A stretch of 64,000 bases of DNA, from contig JAPXFQ010001948.1 of NCBI GenBank assembly GCA_028564705.1, forward strand, positions 620,001-684,000, read 5' to 3'. A model generated the notes under the pieces. The model ran no database searches. It had not been told where the DNA came from and was given only the letters and a program-made list of their open reading frames with translations. Of this stretch, positions 35,792 through 48,502 are shown one piece after another (within the stretch, counting starts at the first letter, position 1; each line of letters starts with the position of its first letter). This DNA is from Apricaphanius iberus (taxonomy: Eukaryota > Chordata > Actinopteri > Cyprinodontiformes > Aphaniidae). Position numbers and translations under genes: made by a program.

Positions 35792-38700
35792 TTACTCCAG
35801 GTTGCTTTTTAGCTGATGCACTGTACGCTTGTCGAGGTATCTGCAAAAGAGTGTTAGCAGGTTTGACGGAAGGCAGAGAGGCTCCACCAGCGAACACTGG
35901 GACAACTGTCCCGCTACCTGGAAAATTATGTCAGTCCTGAAAAGATGACAGTGATGTATACATGTAACATTCAAAAACGACCTCGAATTAGAGAAGTTAA
36001 ACTTCATTTTCCCCCACCAGGTCTCAAAGTCACCGATGCTAGGCTCAAGAGGAACGCCCGAAGAAAGCAGTTTCTCGCCGTGGGAAAGAAGAGCATACAG
36101 CAAAGTGAGTCCAAACTGAAAAAGAACAGAAAATAAACCAAAAAAAAAAAACGTCAAGTTAAAGCTGCAGAGCAACACAAACCTTGTTCTCACAGGCCAG
36201 TGAGAGGCACTCGTATGTTGATAAAGACTCTGAAGATGTAAGATCTTTGAGGACATTGATGAGCTCACTGAATGTCAGACTACCAATCACATTTCGGAGA
36301 GATGGGTAGAGCACTGGAAGGGCCTAACGTTACAAAAACAGATATTCTTCAACATCAAACATTACATTAGACCTCCATTTGTCGACTGCCAAGTCTTAGC
36401 AACCTTTAATTCTGACCCACCTCCTCAGTATCTCTGCTCATCAGTGTAGGAAGGTTAGATGCTACGATGTGCAAGATGTTCAGCGCCAAATCGTTTTTTA
36501 AGAAGGGCAGCAGACGAGCAAGGAGCTTTTTGCCTTTCGAGATGCTCAAAAAAGGAAGAAACTCTCCTTCTGAAGCTCTAAATCAGGCATTCATACAACA
36601 AAATAACTTTAATTCTGATATTGCATTAATAAGAGCATAGATTATTGCAGGTAACGGACTCACAGAGAGTTGTAGTGTTGAAGTTGAGAGTAGATGTGCT
36701 CTACTTTCCTCTGAGTTTTTTCCATCAATCTTCTTTCTTCGGCTTCAGACAAAACCATAGCCTTCATCCTCTCAGTTTCCTCCACCTCCAGCAAAGCTAC
36801 AAACAGCTATGTGAAAAACACGATAGCTGTACTTTACAGGTGTATAAGCGTATCCCATAAAACGCATCTGCCACAGAAGTTACATATTTACACACCTGCA
36901 GATGGTTTCATTAAACTGGGCTTTATAGTGAATTTTTAGTGGGATGGGAAAGCATTAACCTAAAAGCTGCAAGCTCATTCAGGTCTTTCCTCATGTCAAA
37001 TTTAATATTGCAGTGTAAATGTAATGTAAAAAAATTAAACTACTTTCGATGGCTACTGTGGTCTTCATAAATTCACTTGCTTGCAAATAATGGTTAATTC
37101 ATGAAGAAAATCCTGAAATATCTACGGTGTTGATATTAACAGTTCATGGTAAACATACAGCTGAAGGCCATCCATGCATCACAATGGAAAAATGCAGGCC
37201 TAAAGCCAGTGGACCGGTCTTGGGGGTGGGGGTGGGGGGGACCCCTAAATAAGTCACCTCTGTAAATTAATATGCGACCATGTAATTGCATAACCCGTTT
37301 CAGTAAGGCAAGAGCAGCCGCCACGTTCTCATCTTACTGTCTAGGGTAGCTTTTCATCTTTTGTGGTGGAAAAATAAATACAAAAGTTTTTGTGCCGCAA
37401 TAATTGAGACGGACTTTATCCAGAGTTCTAGACTCTTGCTACAAACAATATTAGTGCTGCCTCTGTTAAAGGAAGAGGTTTCTATTCTTACAGATTATGC
37501 ATTTCCCTCAAGTCAAGAGAAATGTCAAAAGTTCAGAGCAGTTTAGCACCCTGGAATCATAATGAAAACTATACAAAGAGTTAAGACCCTAGATGTTCTT
37601 AGGATTTGAAGCATAGTTCAAAACGTAAAAGTACAGTAAGTACAGTGATGACACCCCCTGGACATGGCAGAAAGAGGAAACTATCAAATGCCAAAAAAAG
37701 TTACGTCAAAAGTCCTCAACTGACTGCAAAAGAACATCTGCAGATAAACCAGCTGGCAGCACCTACTGAGGTTTCGTTTTTTTTGTCAAAAGCTCGCTGC
37801 TAGAAACGTAGGTGACCTATTTTTGATTAAAAACGGCAACTTTCACCAAACGTGATGGATTTTCATGTCCGGAATGAAGAAACTGTTCACGCATTTAAAA
37901 TGTAACATGTTTTATTCTCGATTCCTCTCAAATCAGAAACAGGGAGTGTACAATTATATGCGACACCGGGAGAATGGTGGCCCCGGTAGATTTTCGGGAG
38001 GGGCACTGAAATTCGGGAGTCATCCGGGAAAATTGGGAGGGTTGGCAAGTAGGTGCCCTGGGCCAGTGCCTCGGCTGTTGCTGTCGATGCAGATGGCGTT
38101 TCCTCAGCCTGATGTTTATTTCAAGTGTGTGCAAGTATGGAAGATTGAATAGGAGGAGCGGGGTTATAACGGATTATCTTTTTAATCTGGGGGGTGAGAT
38201 GTGTGGGGCAGTTTTAATCTGTAAAGCACTTTCAATAGCAATGTCCTATGAAAAGCGCTCTATAAAGTTTGATTATGATGCTTAAATAAGGAAGGAAACT
38301 TTAAACAGTGAAACTTCAAACACGTAAAAGTCAAAGCTCGTTTTCAACAGAATTTACCTTTTCTATTTTGCTGAGGATCTCCAGTCGCTGTTGCCTGGTG
38401 TCCTTTTGTTCCTTTGAAAGAAGGAAAATTACAATGTTAAAAAGGATGCACCACCGCCACATTTACAGAAGAGTGTTTCCCAACAGACCTCGAGAAGACC
38501 GTGAGAATGGACTGCATTAACCGCACCGATGGCACGACGAGGAGAATAACACGTGGACACAGCAACTTGACCCAGCGAGCCTTCGATGTGGACCACTAAG
38601 AAACCAGAAGAGCTTTATCAAGACAGGACAACCTGCAGCAGAGGTTAAAAGTTAAAAACCAAAGGAAACCTGGTCTGTAGACGTCAGTTTTTGTAATGTA

Positions 38701-41700
38701 CGGTGTGGTGAGCTTGGGTGGCTCCTTCTTGCTCCTGATGCCCAGCTCTTCCTCAGCCATCTTGGCTTCTAATCGACGATAATACTCCTATTAAAGTGTT
38801 AGTTGAAAACTCACTTTACAAAGCAAGAGGTTATTAAATTTGAGAAAACATTATTTTACTACCTGGTAATAATAGTCATCAAGGTACGGATTCTCGCTTT
38901 GCAGTGGAATCATTACCAGGCGTGTGATCCACTCCTTTTCTTTAGCTGTCATGAGGTTACAGTAAGGGTCCCAGCCTTCAGATTTTCTTCAAGAAGGACA
39001 GTTACTTTATTTCTTTTTTTTTTTATGTGACATTTTTAAATAATCCCTTGATGTAACGTAGAGCCAACCTTTGAAACAGACGCTGCTTTTGACTGAGAAG
39101 CCTTTTATGCTGAGGATGGAGCTGTGTGACTGGACCGGGGTTACTGTTGAGTCAGGAAAATGTGATGAGCCTTTAGTAAACATAAGTAGGCACAGACAGA
39201 ATCTCTTCTGAAACATGAACTATGAAAACAGATCTGGTCTTCGGTGCCACCTGGTGGTTTGCGATGGTGTGCCATTTGTAAAGTTCCAGTCAAAAATGTA
39301 CATCTGCAAAAAATATACCATTCTGAGTATTTAGCCAGATCTGACGGGGGGGGAAGGGTTTCCAGTCATACATTTAATCATTCATAAATTACAGTTTCAG
39401 ACATTCACCTCCAAACTAAATATCTAGCTAGCAAGCTAAACTGGCTAGCTAAAAAACATTTAGCATTCACGATCAAACATTTAGGGATTATTCAAATCTA
39501 CTTGGTGATAAGTGGAAGCGGACTAGCAAAATAAAAACTGGGGATTACGACCCTCTATACCAACTGAAAGCCTACCATTTTTATTTTCGTCCCGACATGT
39601 TCAGTGTTTCAGCTTAAAACGAAGCATGAGCCGTTTGACAATACTGATGTTCACCGATGGATTTATCGTAAAAGCAGCTTTTTCACAGTCCACTTCTGCT
39701 TATCGGCAAGTAAATTTGAATATTTGATCATTATTCTGCTATTATCTAAATATTTCACTAGCCATTTTAATTTGCAAGCTGAATCTTTAGCGTGCTTACT
39801 AAATATTTATTTAAAAGTGACAAACATTGACTCAAATAACTGAAAAATGAACCCCCATTATCCCCTTTGGGTGCTAAAAAAAAAAAAAAAAATTACTGCT
39901 GTACTTTTTATTTAATGTTAAACTTAAAGAGCCGGAAAGAGCCCCCCCCCCATAGTTTGCTGACTCCAGATGTTGCTCTATGTTGGTGCATCCAATGGAC
40001 AACCACTAAATTGCTTCTCTAATGTATCCTGTGATTGTTTAAAATTTATCGATGCAGGCAAAGGGCAGGACAAAACTGCCAAATAAACACTGAAAGAAAC
40101 CTTATAGCCTTTTGAGACATATAGGCTTAAGTTACCTGAATGGCTGCACCGGGTTGATTGAGGGGCTGTAGAAGTGGGACGGTCTGGGAGAGTTGGCACC
40201 AAAGCGAAGCTGCATTATCTTTGGACTCAGAGGCCGAGGAGTGGAGGGGCAGGTGCGGTTTGGAGGGAACATGAAGCCCCCAGTCTGAGTCAACATTCCA
40301 TTAAGTTATATAATGTTTAAAAAAATGCAGTTAAGCCCAAAGTTATTCATATCCCTGGAAGATTTGGGCTTAATCTTTTCATTTTAGCAACATGTTTCTT
40401 ATGACTGGGAGGAAACGCTGTAGACCAGCCCAGCCAGGGTCCCAACTTTAATCTGAGAGACTCTGGAGGAACTAAAGATTAGGGTGCCCCCCTCAATGGG
40501 GAGTGCTCTCAAACTGGATGACAAGTGTCTTGTGTTTTGATAGTTGTCCAAATGTGGATTTTAGGTCTCTCTCTGGGATGGCCTTGGAATTCATGAGGTA
40601 TGAGGGTGCTCTTGCTACTGTGGAGCTTTGGCGGTCAACTTGTCGCCATCCCAGAGGGTAGGGGTATTTCTCTTGGGTACAGGGGCAAGTTGCTCTGCTG
40701 GGGCATCGGTGCCTGGACCTGGGAGTATTATGTGTATATGGCGTGTATGAATGGATACGTAGAGAATGCTCTACGCACAAACTCCTACTACGTAGCAGGC
40801 GAATAGCAGTAAGCGAGCGATGTAGTAGATCCTGATCTCTAGTATGAATTGGCGTAGTAGGCATAAAGTTTCTGGATGTGTACTACCGCCAAAGTGAAAT
40901 CCGATGCATGCTGCGCTATCCCACACTGCAGCGGAAGACTCAAAGTCACGTCGGCTACCGAGGACGGGACCACAGGCGATGTAATGTAAACATCTCTGTT
41001 AAATGGTGGAGCAGTACGTCCGATTTTATGCCTACTACTCGCTCGTTTGCGCCGCAGTATTTACTGCATCAATGGGCAAATAGCAGCTACTACATAGCAT
41101 GTAGTAAACACTAAGGATTTGGATGCATGTGCTGTCCGGACGGCTGCAGTCCCTCCGGTCTTTCGCCGCCGGACCCGTTGGCTAATCTGGGCCCTGCTGG
41201 GGATGGCGGCGCACGCCCTGGCGTAGCCTGTTGCTGGCGGAGCCTGTGGGCTTGCCCCTGTGGCCTCCCGGGCCCCTGTATTATAGCTGCTAGATGTTCC
41301 CCCGGGGGCTTCTTTCTCTTTGGTGGAACGGTCGGCCCTGCGACATTCCACCACGATTCCTTGACTATGGGGCCCTCTGGGCGTCCGTGTCCCCGTCCTC
41401 CATGCCTGTGTCGATTCCTGCTCAGTTGACTGGCGGCTCCTCACAGCAGCTGTCGGGCACTCTTGAGGAAATCTTAGATGCTCTGCATGTTCACACACTT
41501 ATGGATGTGGGGAGGTCTATTTGCGGATGCATTCTTCAGCTGAGGGCATCATTTATTGTTGGTTGTTGACAGGGCCTTTTCAGGGACATTGTTGTAGTAA
41601 TACACCCATTTTTGTATGTTGTGGATGCAAAGTTTTTAGTTCATTTCACTTGATTTATTTTGTTTATGTTACTCCATCTCACTAATCGTTTATTCCTCAT

Positions 41701-44700
41701 TCTCTTATTTTTTTCCCCTCTTTGTCCATAACCTCAAGAAATTAAACCCACAGCAATCACTAATAAAGTATTTTCATACATGTTTATCAGGTGGAGTACT
41801 ACAGCAAAAGCTGTAATGCTCTGCTTGGGAAAGTAAATCTGTTTGGCTTATCCTTGGTACTCTGATACCAATTCTTACTACTACACTGCCAGACAGGACA
41901 CATAAAAATTAAAAAAAATACGCCATCAACAAAATATCAATGGAAATTCTTTTTAGGGTTTAATTATTCCTAATTAGGCATATGGTTTTCAAAATTGATT
42001 CTCCTATCACATAGTTTTTATAATTTTAAAAAGATGTCTAGTTTGCCTTCTGCAACAATAAAAATTAGTCAAATTAAAGTCTTAGGGGTATGAATGACTT
42101 TGGGCAAAAGTGTAATGATAAATTACTAAAGCAGGGGTCTGCAACTCCTGTCCTCAAGTATCACTGTCCTGAAACCTTTGGATGCGTACCTGCTCCAACA
42201 CACTTGAATCAAATGAGTGGGTAATAAGGCCTTTAAATTACCTCCTTGGCAGGTGAGCAAGAACAGCAGCTTTTCCAGTCATGTGTTGAAGTAGGAAAAA
42301 ATCCAAAAATTGCAGGTTAGCAGCACCTGGGGACTGGAGTTTCAGACTTCTACTCTAAAGTAACAAGCGTTTAGTAAGACCTGGTTGAAATGTTGCCGTG
42401 GTGTCAATGGTTGACGTGAGAAGATGGCCGATCTTGGCATCACTGGGGCATGCATCTGAAAGAAGAACTTGTGTAGATTAAATGACTGAAAAACTAAGAA
42501 GAATGCCTATGAAACTGCATACAATACATAAAACTGTTTTATAAAAAAAAACATCACTGACTGCTTTAAGTGAATTTCACATCAACTTTAACTGTTCTTC
42601 ATAAGCAAATTCCTCGTTTAGGGCATGTAGGTTGATTAAGTCAGTGTATCAAGACATTTTTGCACAGCAGCATTATTCCACATTAGCTTGGGAGAGAAAA
42701 GTTTATATTTTTGTGGACCTAGATGAGGTCCATGTTGAGCTTCAGTGTAGAAATGAGGTCTATTGCTCCCTGGAAAAGCCGAAACAGGTCAGAACATGGA
42801 TGTCAAATTGTGTCTCCTGCAACCCTTAGATCTCACTCTGCTCGAACACACCCATTCCGAATAGATTACTCAGCAAGCAGAAAGGACCTGCATATTGCAG
42901 CCAACTACCTGGTTATTCACTCCAGGCAAGACCAAAGCTTAACACCCGTGGGTTAGACTAATCCTCCCCAATTGTTTAGAGTTTGCATTGCATTAGAACA
43001 GCAAATTCATATTTACAAAATATGAATTTTGCTAACGAATTTGCTAACGTAGATAGAAATAATTTACCTGAGGGGGCCCTCTTTGGCCAAACAGCCTCCT
43101 GGAATAGGATCCCCTGGGTTCTCCTCTCCTAACTCCATAAGAAATGGGACATTGTAGATCCATGAAGTCTGAGTTCACGTGCTGACCCCGCCCTTTGTGA
43201 CCGATCACACAAACTATGGCGCTGTCCTATAGATTCAAACCCAACACAAAACAATTAAGGTCACCTACTATGGAATCCGTCATATTGTATTTTCTCCAAA
43301 CCTGAAGAATCGATCCAGAGACTCTCCGGTTTTTCCAGTAGGCGGGCGTCACCTTCTAGATAGTGAAAAAGTAATTTAGGTAGCGCCAACTTCAGCTAAA
43401 GGAAATTGCATTTCAAGTGCTTCCTTACATCATCCGCTGATGTATTCCTGTACACGGCGTGCCCACAGTCCACTATTGAGCTGTCAAGACTCTTAAAAGT
43501 TAAAAACAGGCCAATGGTCAGTCCAAGATGGTACAAAACAAACCAGCTAAAACTGAAATTAGACCAGCTATCTTAGTCACCATGAGGCTTGGTCGTCCTT
43601 CCACTATCCTCATCACAGCCGGGTCATCGAACATCTGCCCCCTGCCCAGACCTCCCCTCCACCTCGGTCCTCTTCCCCGCTGCCACGGGGTGGTCCGGCA
43701 CAAATACTGCGGTTTCAGCCTGGGAGGAGACGGAGGGACACCGTCGCCACCACTTGGGAATGAAGGTTTGGGGTCTGGTGCTGGCGGTGGTGTCGGAGGC
43801 AGTGGCTCTCCAAATGAAACGCCACCTTCATCCAAGGAGCTTGAGGTCCCATGTGGGTCAAGATCTAGATCATGTAGGAAAACACTTATTTTTCTTACCT
43901 CTCTTCACCCTCCATGCAAGTCTGCAGGTAAAAACTTGTCACAGTTCCACACCACAGGGTGGCAATGAACACAGAGAAAATGCTGCGGTCGTAAGGGGGA
44001 GGAAATCCAAGTGGCTGTGTTTAAATGCAGCCAATAACCAGTTCAAAACCGGGATATTAGCAATAACCCGATCACGCCATGTAAACACCAGCAAAAACCC
44101 GAATATTACCCCTTTTCTAACCTGATTATCTGGTCATGTAAACAGGCATCGGCATAACCCCTTCAAAACCAGCATTCATTTGTGTTCTGCGTATGTTCTA
44201 GTCAGAAAGGAATCTTGGTGTTTTGAGTAGAGGAACTTCTAGTATGAGTGTATACAGGAGTAACTCTACCTCCTCACGCATGTCACCGGGTTATTCTGAA
44301 TGTTTCAGAAACCCGAATGACGACCTTAACTCGACCATAACCCAAATATTGGCAGCATGTAAACGTAGTGAATGTTGCACCTCCTCAAGCCAGTGGGAAT
44401 GCAACTAGTCTTGAATAACTTTAGCATCATTTCAGCAGATTTGATCACATATGGCCAGGTTGCACATTTTGGGGACTTTTTTTTTCCAATCACGTATCTT
44501 AACACTTAAGAGCTTCAAATTACGTGCTTCATTTACATTTTTAATAGTTATTAAAAGACGACAATGTTTATTATTGCTTACTTTCACATTCTCCAAGTCT
44601 ATACTTTTTAACCAAATTGAGCAAGCTGACACTTTTGGATTTTTTTTCTGCTCTAGTAACTAAAAATCCAATTTAAAACTTCAAGTTTAACTTTTTTTCC

Positions 44701-45681
44701 CCCCTCTTGAAGGATATTTTTCATGTCCTGTAAATCAACCATTTTGCATTTGTGACATGGGCTTCAGACTTATAACAAAGAGTTTGTCCAACTACAACTG
44801 AATTGAGAAGGTATTTTAAAGTCAGTGATTGCAAATTTATCAGCAAAAAAAAAAAATAAATAAATAAAAAAAAAAAAAAATTAACAGATGCATTTATAGT
44901 ACAATCCATTTGAAAAGGAGTTTAGGAACAACCTCCACAAACTACAGTTCAACTTTTATCGCGGACATAAATAAAAATAAGGGGTCTTCCGACTGGTTGC
45001 TTAATGTATGGAATCTGTGAAAAAAAGGCTGTAGATTTGACCATGGGTTTTAATAAGTTACAATATCCACGCACACACACACAAAAAATGCATAAACAAA
45101 AGCTGGAATACTGAAAACATGTAAAGTCCAAATAAGCATTTCTGTAAACTCAGTCTCAGCTTTTATCCTTCCAAAGTAAAAAAAAAAAGAAAGTAAAAGC
45201 TAAATGGCTCCAACAGCTTCTGGCTTTTTCGAATAAATAAATACCTGTATGGTTTTGTGAATCACTTCAGGAAGTATTAAATCCCCCGCTGCCCTGTTCT
45301 GAAACATTTAATGCTCACATGGACTCACCCATCCCAAACGTCTCCTCATTGAAGACGTTTATCTCCTCGTCCTCCTCAGCCATGGCCTGCAGCAGCTCAC
45401 AGTCCATCCCTGCCTCATTCTCCGCGTCACTCCACGCATCTCCGTTCTCCGGCCACTGAGCTTCATCCACTCGCTCTGGCTCCTGAACAGGAAAAATTGA
45501 CCTCACGATGCAAAAAACCACCAAAGTAAAACTTAATTTAGGCACTGTTACACATTCGTTATAGGACGTTCTGGAAGCCTGAGGACCTTTTCTCGCAGCT
45601 ATGCTACGTCCATAACGCATTATTGACACATTTTTTAAAAGACAAACGATGCCAGCTTACCGGTTTTTCTGAATCACTCAT
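35792..45681 (-). CDS. patl2: PAT1 homolog 2, 18 exons, complete
   Basis: Exons in order: 45661-45681, 45329-45482, 43581-43864, 43429-43491, 43302-43355, 43068-43226, 42381-42455, 40136-40284, 39069-39143, 38863-38986, 38670-38787, 38489-38595, 38358-38411, 36664-36806, 36421-36577, 36183-36323, 36018-36115, 35792-35936. All phases agree and the sum is 2,121 nt, 706 residues. PAT1 proteins bind mRNPs and link deadenylation to decapping and repression; the vertebrate PATL2 branch is known from oocytes. Seen: an acidic N-terminus with [15 protein letters not shown], then [16 protein letters not shown], a Pro/Arg-rich middle, the PAT1 core [13 protein letters not shown] and [13 protein letters not shown], and the C-terminal helical region with [17 protein letters not shown]. 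The last two blocks match PATL2 better than PATL1 as I remember them. The longer, acidic N-terminus is unlike the short mammalian form. Confidence 0.93.
36807..38357 (-). other. patl2 intron, largely without recognisable features
   Basis: It contains a G-rich run near 37219-37242 and the LINE-like 3' end at 38045-38280. Small open frames here lack coding character. Confidence 0.6.
38045..38280 (+). repeat. LINE-like 3' end, same family as 3945-4170
   Basis: Shares CCAGTGCCTCGGCTGTTGCT, CTGTAAAGCACTTTCAATAG and a TATAAAGTTTGATTATGATG tail with the copy at 3.9-4.2 kb; the intervening sequence differs. Confidence 0.6.
40440..41830. repeat. GC-rich dispersed repeat interrupted by a palindromic element
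   Basis: Flanking parts (40440-40760 and 41116-41830) are G+C-rich, unlike the AT-rich host intron, and contain open frames that look non-protein. The middle, about 40760-41115, has partly inverted ends (CTACTACGTAG and, inverted, CTATGTAGTAG) and several TACTAC/GTAGTA words, consistent with a MITE inserted into an older repeat. It lies in the patl2 intron between exons 42381 and 40136. Confidence 0.5.
42132..42352. mobile_element. hAT-type MITE next to a patl2 exon
   Basis: The left end is CAGGGGTCTGCAACTCCTGT and the right end inverts to TAGAAGTCTGAAACTCCAGT. The flanks show an imperfect 8-bp duplication (TACTAAAG / CTCTAAAG, six of eight identical). CAGGG ends and 8-bp duplications are hAT hallmarks. 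No coding capacity. Confidence 0.75.
44012..44371. mobile_element. Non-autonomous element with inverted ends in patl2 intron 2
   Basis: The left end contains GTTTAAATGCAGCCAATAAC and the right end inverts to GTTTACATGCTGCCAATATT. CATGTAAAC and TAACCCGA words recur inside. About 360 bp, non-coding, probably a hAT-type MITE. Confidence 0.65.
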
Positions 45682-45689
45682 TGTGTTCG

Positions 45690-45890
45690 TTGAAATTTGT
45701 GAATCCGAAAGTTCACCGCGCCTTTCCATTCAGCATCACCTGCTTTTTTTCTGCTCGGACAGCAGGAGACGCTCATTAACTTCTAAATGAACACACCTGT
45801 GAGGCGCAGAGGCGAGGACACGTCATCACGCAGCTGTCACCTCACCTGTAGGTCTTCCGTTCGCTCAAACCTCTGCGTGATATAACCGAT
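45690..45890 (-). promoter_or_regulatory. Putative patl2 promoter region
   Basis: Immediately upstream of the patl2 ATG the DNA is richer in G+C and CpG than its surroundings and carries GATGACGTGT on the minus strand, a CRE/ATF half-site context, near 45819-45828. No TATA box is evident. Inferred from position and composition only. Confidence 0.4.
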
Positions 45891-45891
45891 C

Positions 45892-45920
45892 TTTAATAAA
45901 TAAATAAATAAATAAATAAG
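45892..45920. repeat. (AAAT)n microsatellite
   Basis: Six to seven AAAT units upstream of patl2. Confidence 0.9.
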
Positions 45921-47592
45921 TTATGCACTATTTCCCCGTTCTGCAAATAACTATAAAATGCTGACCTCTACAGGTTAAAACCAGCGGAATATTTTCTGTT
46001 GTTTACTTGTACGCATTATTAATCTTTAATTTAAATTGCATGATCATGTGAAGATGAAAAAATACGAGTTTTTATTTAACATTTGATGTTTTGCCCATTT
46101 CGTCATGTCTGAGGTCTGATAATATTGCCCAGAAGTGACAAAAAAGCAAATATGAACAGTATACTTAAATATAAACACATAGTAACATTTTTAGGATACT
46201 TTTTCATGCTATATTAATACATATTTGAAACAATGAGCACTGGCACTAATGATGTAAGGCAGGGATGACCAAATGTTGTTGTCAAACGTATGAAACTTAT
46301 AAAGTTGCATGTACTGAAGATTTTTGAGTTGGCTCAATCGGTAAGTTTAATTTAACTATAATTAGAAAATATGTTTAACATAAACTCCACATATTTAACC
46401 TTTGATATACTCAAATGTCTGAGTTTATAAACTAAAAAAATATGAGGCAACTGATTGCCTCACTTTTTTTGGTTCTACCTACTTATTATTTATGGTGACA
46501 TTCCTGTAACCAGCAAAATTCTCCAGCTCATTATAAGGGATCCCAAGTCGTTCGCAAGCCAGATGTGACATATAGACCCTCCATTGTGTCCTGGGTCTCT
46601 TCCCACTGGGGCATGGCTGGAAAAACCTCAGATGGGAAGCGGTCAGGGGGCATCCTGATGAGAGAGCAAACCCCCTACTACTGACTTCTTTTGATGCAGA
46701 GAAGCAGCGACTTTAGTTTGAGCTCTCCCCTACCTCTAAGGCAAAAGTCCAGCCTTCCTCCTGAGGTTCATTTTGGCCAATTTGTTCTCTCAGTCATGAT
46801 CCCTGTTGTGACCGTAGGTGAAGGTCAAAATGAAGACAGGCTGGTAAATCAAGACAGTTGTTCTTCCTTCGCAAGAACAGACTGAATCATATTACTGTAG
46901 AGGAAGCTTCAGTCCATCTGTCCATTTAAAATTTTTCCTAACATCACTATTGATTTGGGTCACCCTTTCTTTTAAAACACAAGCTGTTTAGTAAAAGTTA
47001 CATAATAGCTGTAACTTAGTTTACAACGAAATTAAAGATAACACAAAAAATGTGGTAAAAAAAAAATACTACTTTTAAAATTTTCCCTAGTAAGAACCTT
47101 TTTGTTGGTTGAGAGGGTTCATATTTGTAAATATTCTTGATCATCTGTGGGTAAAAAAAAATTAGATCAGGGACTTCAAATGGCACAAAGATCACTATTT
47201 GGACATCCCTGATACTATCTTTCCTGCAAACCACATGATTTTATGCCTTTTACAAAATGGAAAATATTTGCATTGTCTTCTTTTCTTTGCTCAAAAATTA
47301 TAATTAGATGTAAAACTGTGTTTGATTCTTTCTGATGAGTTATTTAATCAGTAAAAGCAAGTGCAGAAAATTGCATTTTTGTTTAGATTGTCGATTCATC
47401 TTTTGGGTTCTTTAATCTAGTTTTACACTAAATAATGAAAAACAACAGCATGAAACATCATCAAAACTTCATTTTTATTTCCAGAAACATGTGTGGCATT
47501 TTGCATAGAGAAATAGTAAGTGAGTGATACCTGATTTGAACATATGGCAGTTTACATTAACATACAGTATTTAGCAATCAGCAAACAACATA
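45921..47592. other. Intergenic region between patl2 and tgfb1i1
   Basis: No gene recognised apart from the LINE relic at 46500-46870. The rest is AT-rich unique sequence, with the Tc1 relic starting at 47593. Confidence 0.55.
46500..46870 (-). pseudogene. LINE ORF C-terminal relic
   Basis: The minus-strand sequence corresponds to the conserved tail of a fish LINE polyprotein: the + strand contains CATTGTGTCCTGGGTCTCTT and GCATCCTGATGAGAGAGC, the antisense of a region usually encoding a Gly/Arg/Pro-rich end with a conserved Trp-Arg motif. Short and degenerate. Confidence 0.5.
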
Positions 47593-48502
47593 CAGTACCG
47601 TGAAAAGGTTTTAAGCAGGTGTGAAAAAGTGCTGCAAATAAAGAATGCTTTCAGAAATATAAATAATGATTTTTTTTTTTTTGGATCAATTTACAAAATG
47701 GAAAGTAAGTAAACAAAAGAAAAATCTAAATCAAATCAATATTTGGTTTCACTACCTTTTGGTTTCAAACCAGCATCGATTCTTACAGGTACACCTGCAC
47801 AAAGTCAGGGGTTTTGTAGGATTGTCAGGTTCATGATCATCAATGTCACACATAGATTGAAACACAGTCATTAAGACTGGAGAGCGGTTCAATAATGAGT
47901 GTCTGCAGGCAACAGTGAAGCATGGCGGAGGGTCCTTGAATGTTTGGGGCTCCATTTCTGCAAATGAAGTTGGAGATTTGCCCAGGATTTAATGGTTTTC
48001 TCAGTGCTGAGGAAGACAGGCAGATGCTTATCCACCTGATTGGTTCAAAATGTATCCGGCAGCAGAACAACAACCCCAAACATCCATCCAAAGTCATTCA
48101 GAACAATCTTCAGCATAAAGAGGAACAACAAGTCCTGGAAGTGATGGTACGGCCCCCATGGAGCCGTGATCTCAACATCATGGAGTGTGTCTGAGATTAC
48201 ATGAAGAGACAGAAGGATGTGAGGAAAAATACATCCACAGAAGATCTGAGGTTAGTTCTCCAAGATGTTTGGAGAAAGCTATCAGCAGAGCTCCTTTGAA
48301 GGCTGCGTAGCTAGAAGAATAAATGGTTTTGAAAAGAAAGGGTGGTCACATCAAATTTTGATCTGATTTAGATTTCTCTTTTGTTCCTTCACTGCATCTT
48401 TTGATTGATGAAAATAAATGATTAAGTCTTCCATTTTGGAAAGCATTCTTAGTTTACAGCATTTTTTTTTTCACACCTGCCTAAAAGTTTTGCACGGTAC
48501 TG
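47593..48502 (+). mobile_element. Internally deleted Tc1-type relic
   Basis: The ends are inverted repeats starting CAGTACCGTGAAAAGGTTTT at the left and the inverse CAGTACCGTGCAAAACTTTT at the right, both flanked by TA. The element is only 910 bp. A + strand remnant frame (47940-48194) keeps QQNNNPKHPSKVIQNN and SRDLNIMECV, degenerate copies of the second and third catalytic blocks. It lies 300 bp past the tgfb1i1 stop codon. Confidence 0.85.

Noticed and set aside
40493..41569. Several 70-145 codon frames on both strands
   Set aside because: They lie in GC-rich repeat DNA where long frames arise by chance; composition is Arg/Pro/Gly-skewed and differs between frames.
43528..44125. Plus-strand frames of 146 and 178 codons
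   Set aside because: They are antisense to the GC-rich patl2 exon 43581-43864 and have no coding character.
35792..45681. Identity as patl1
   Set aside because: The core and the [17 protein letters not shown] block agree better with PATL2 as remembered, although the acidic start is PATL1-like.
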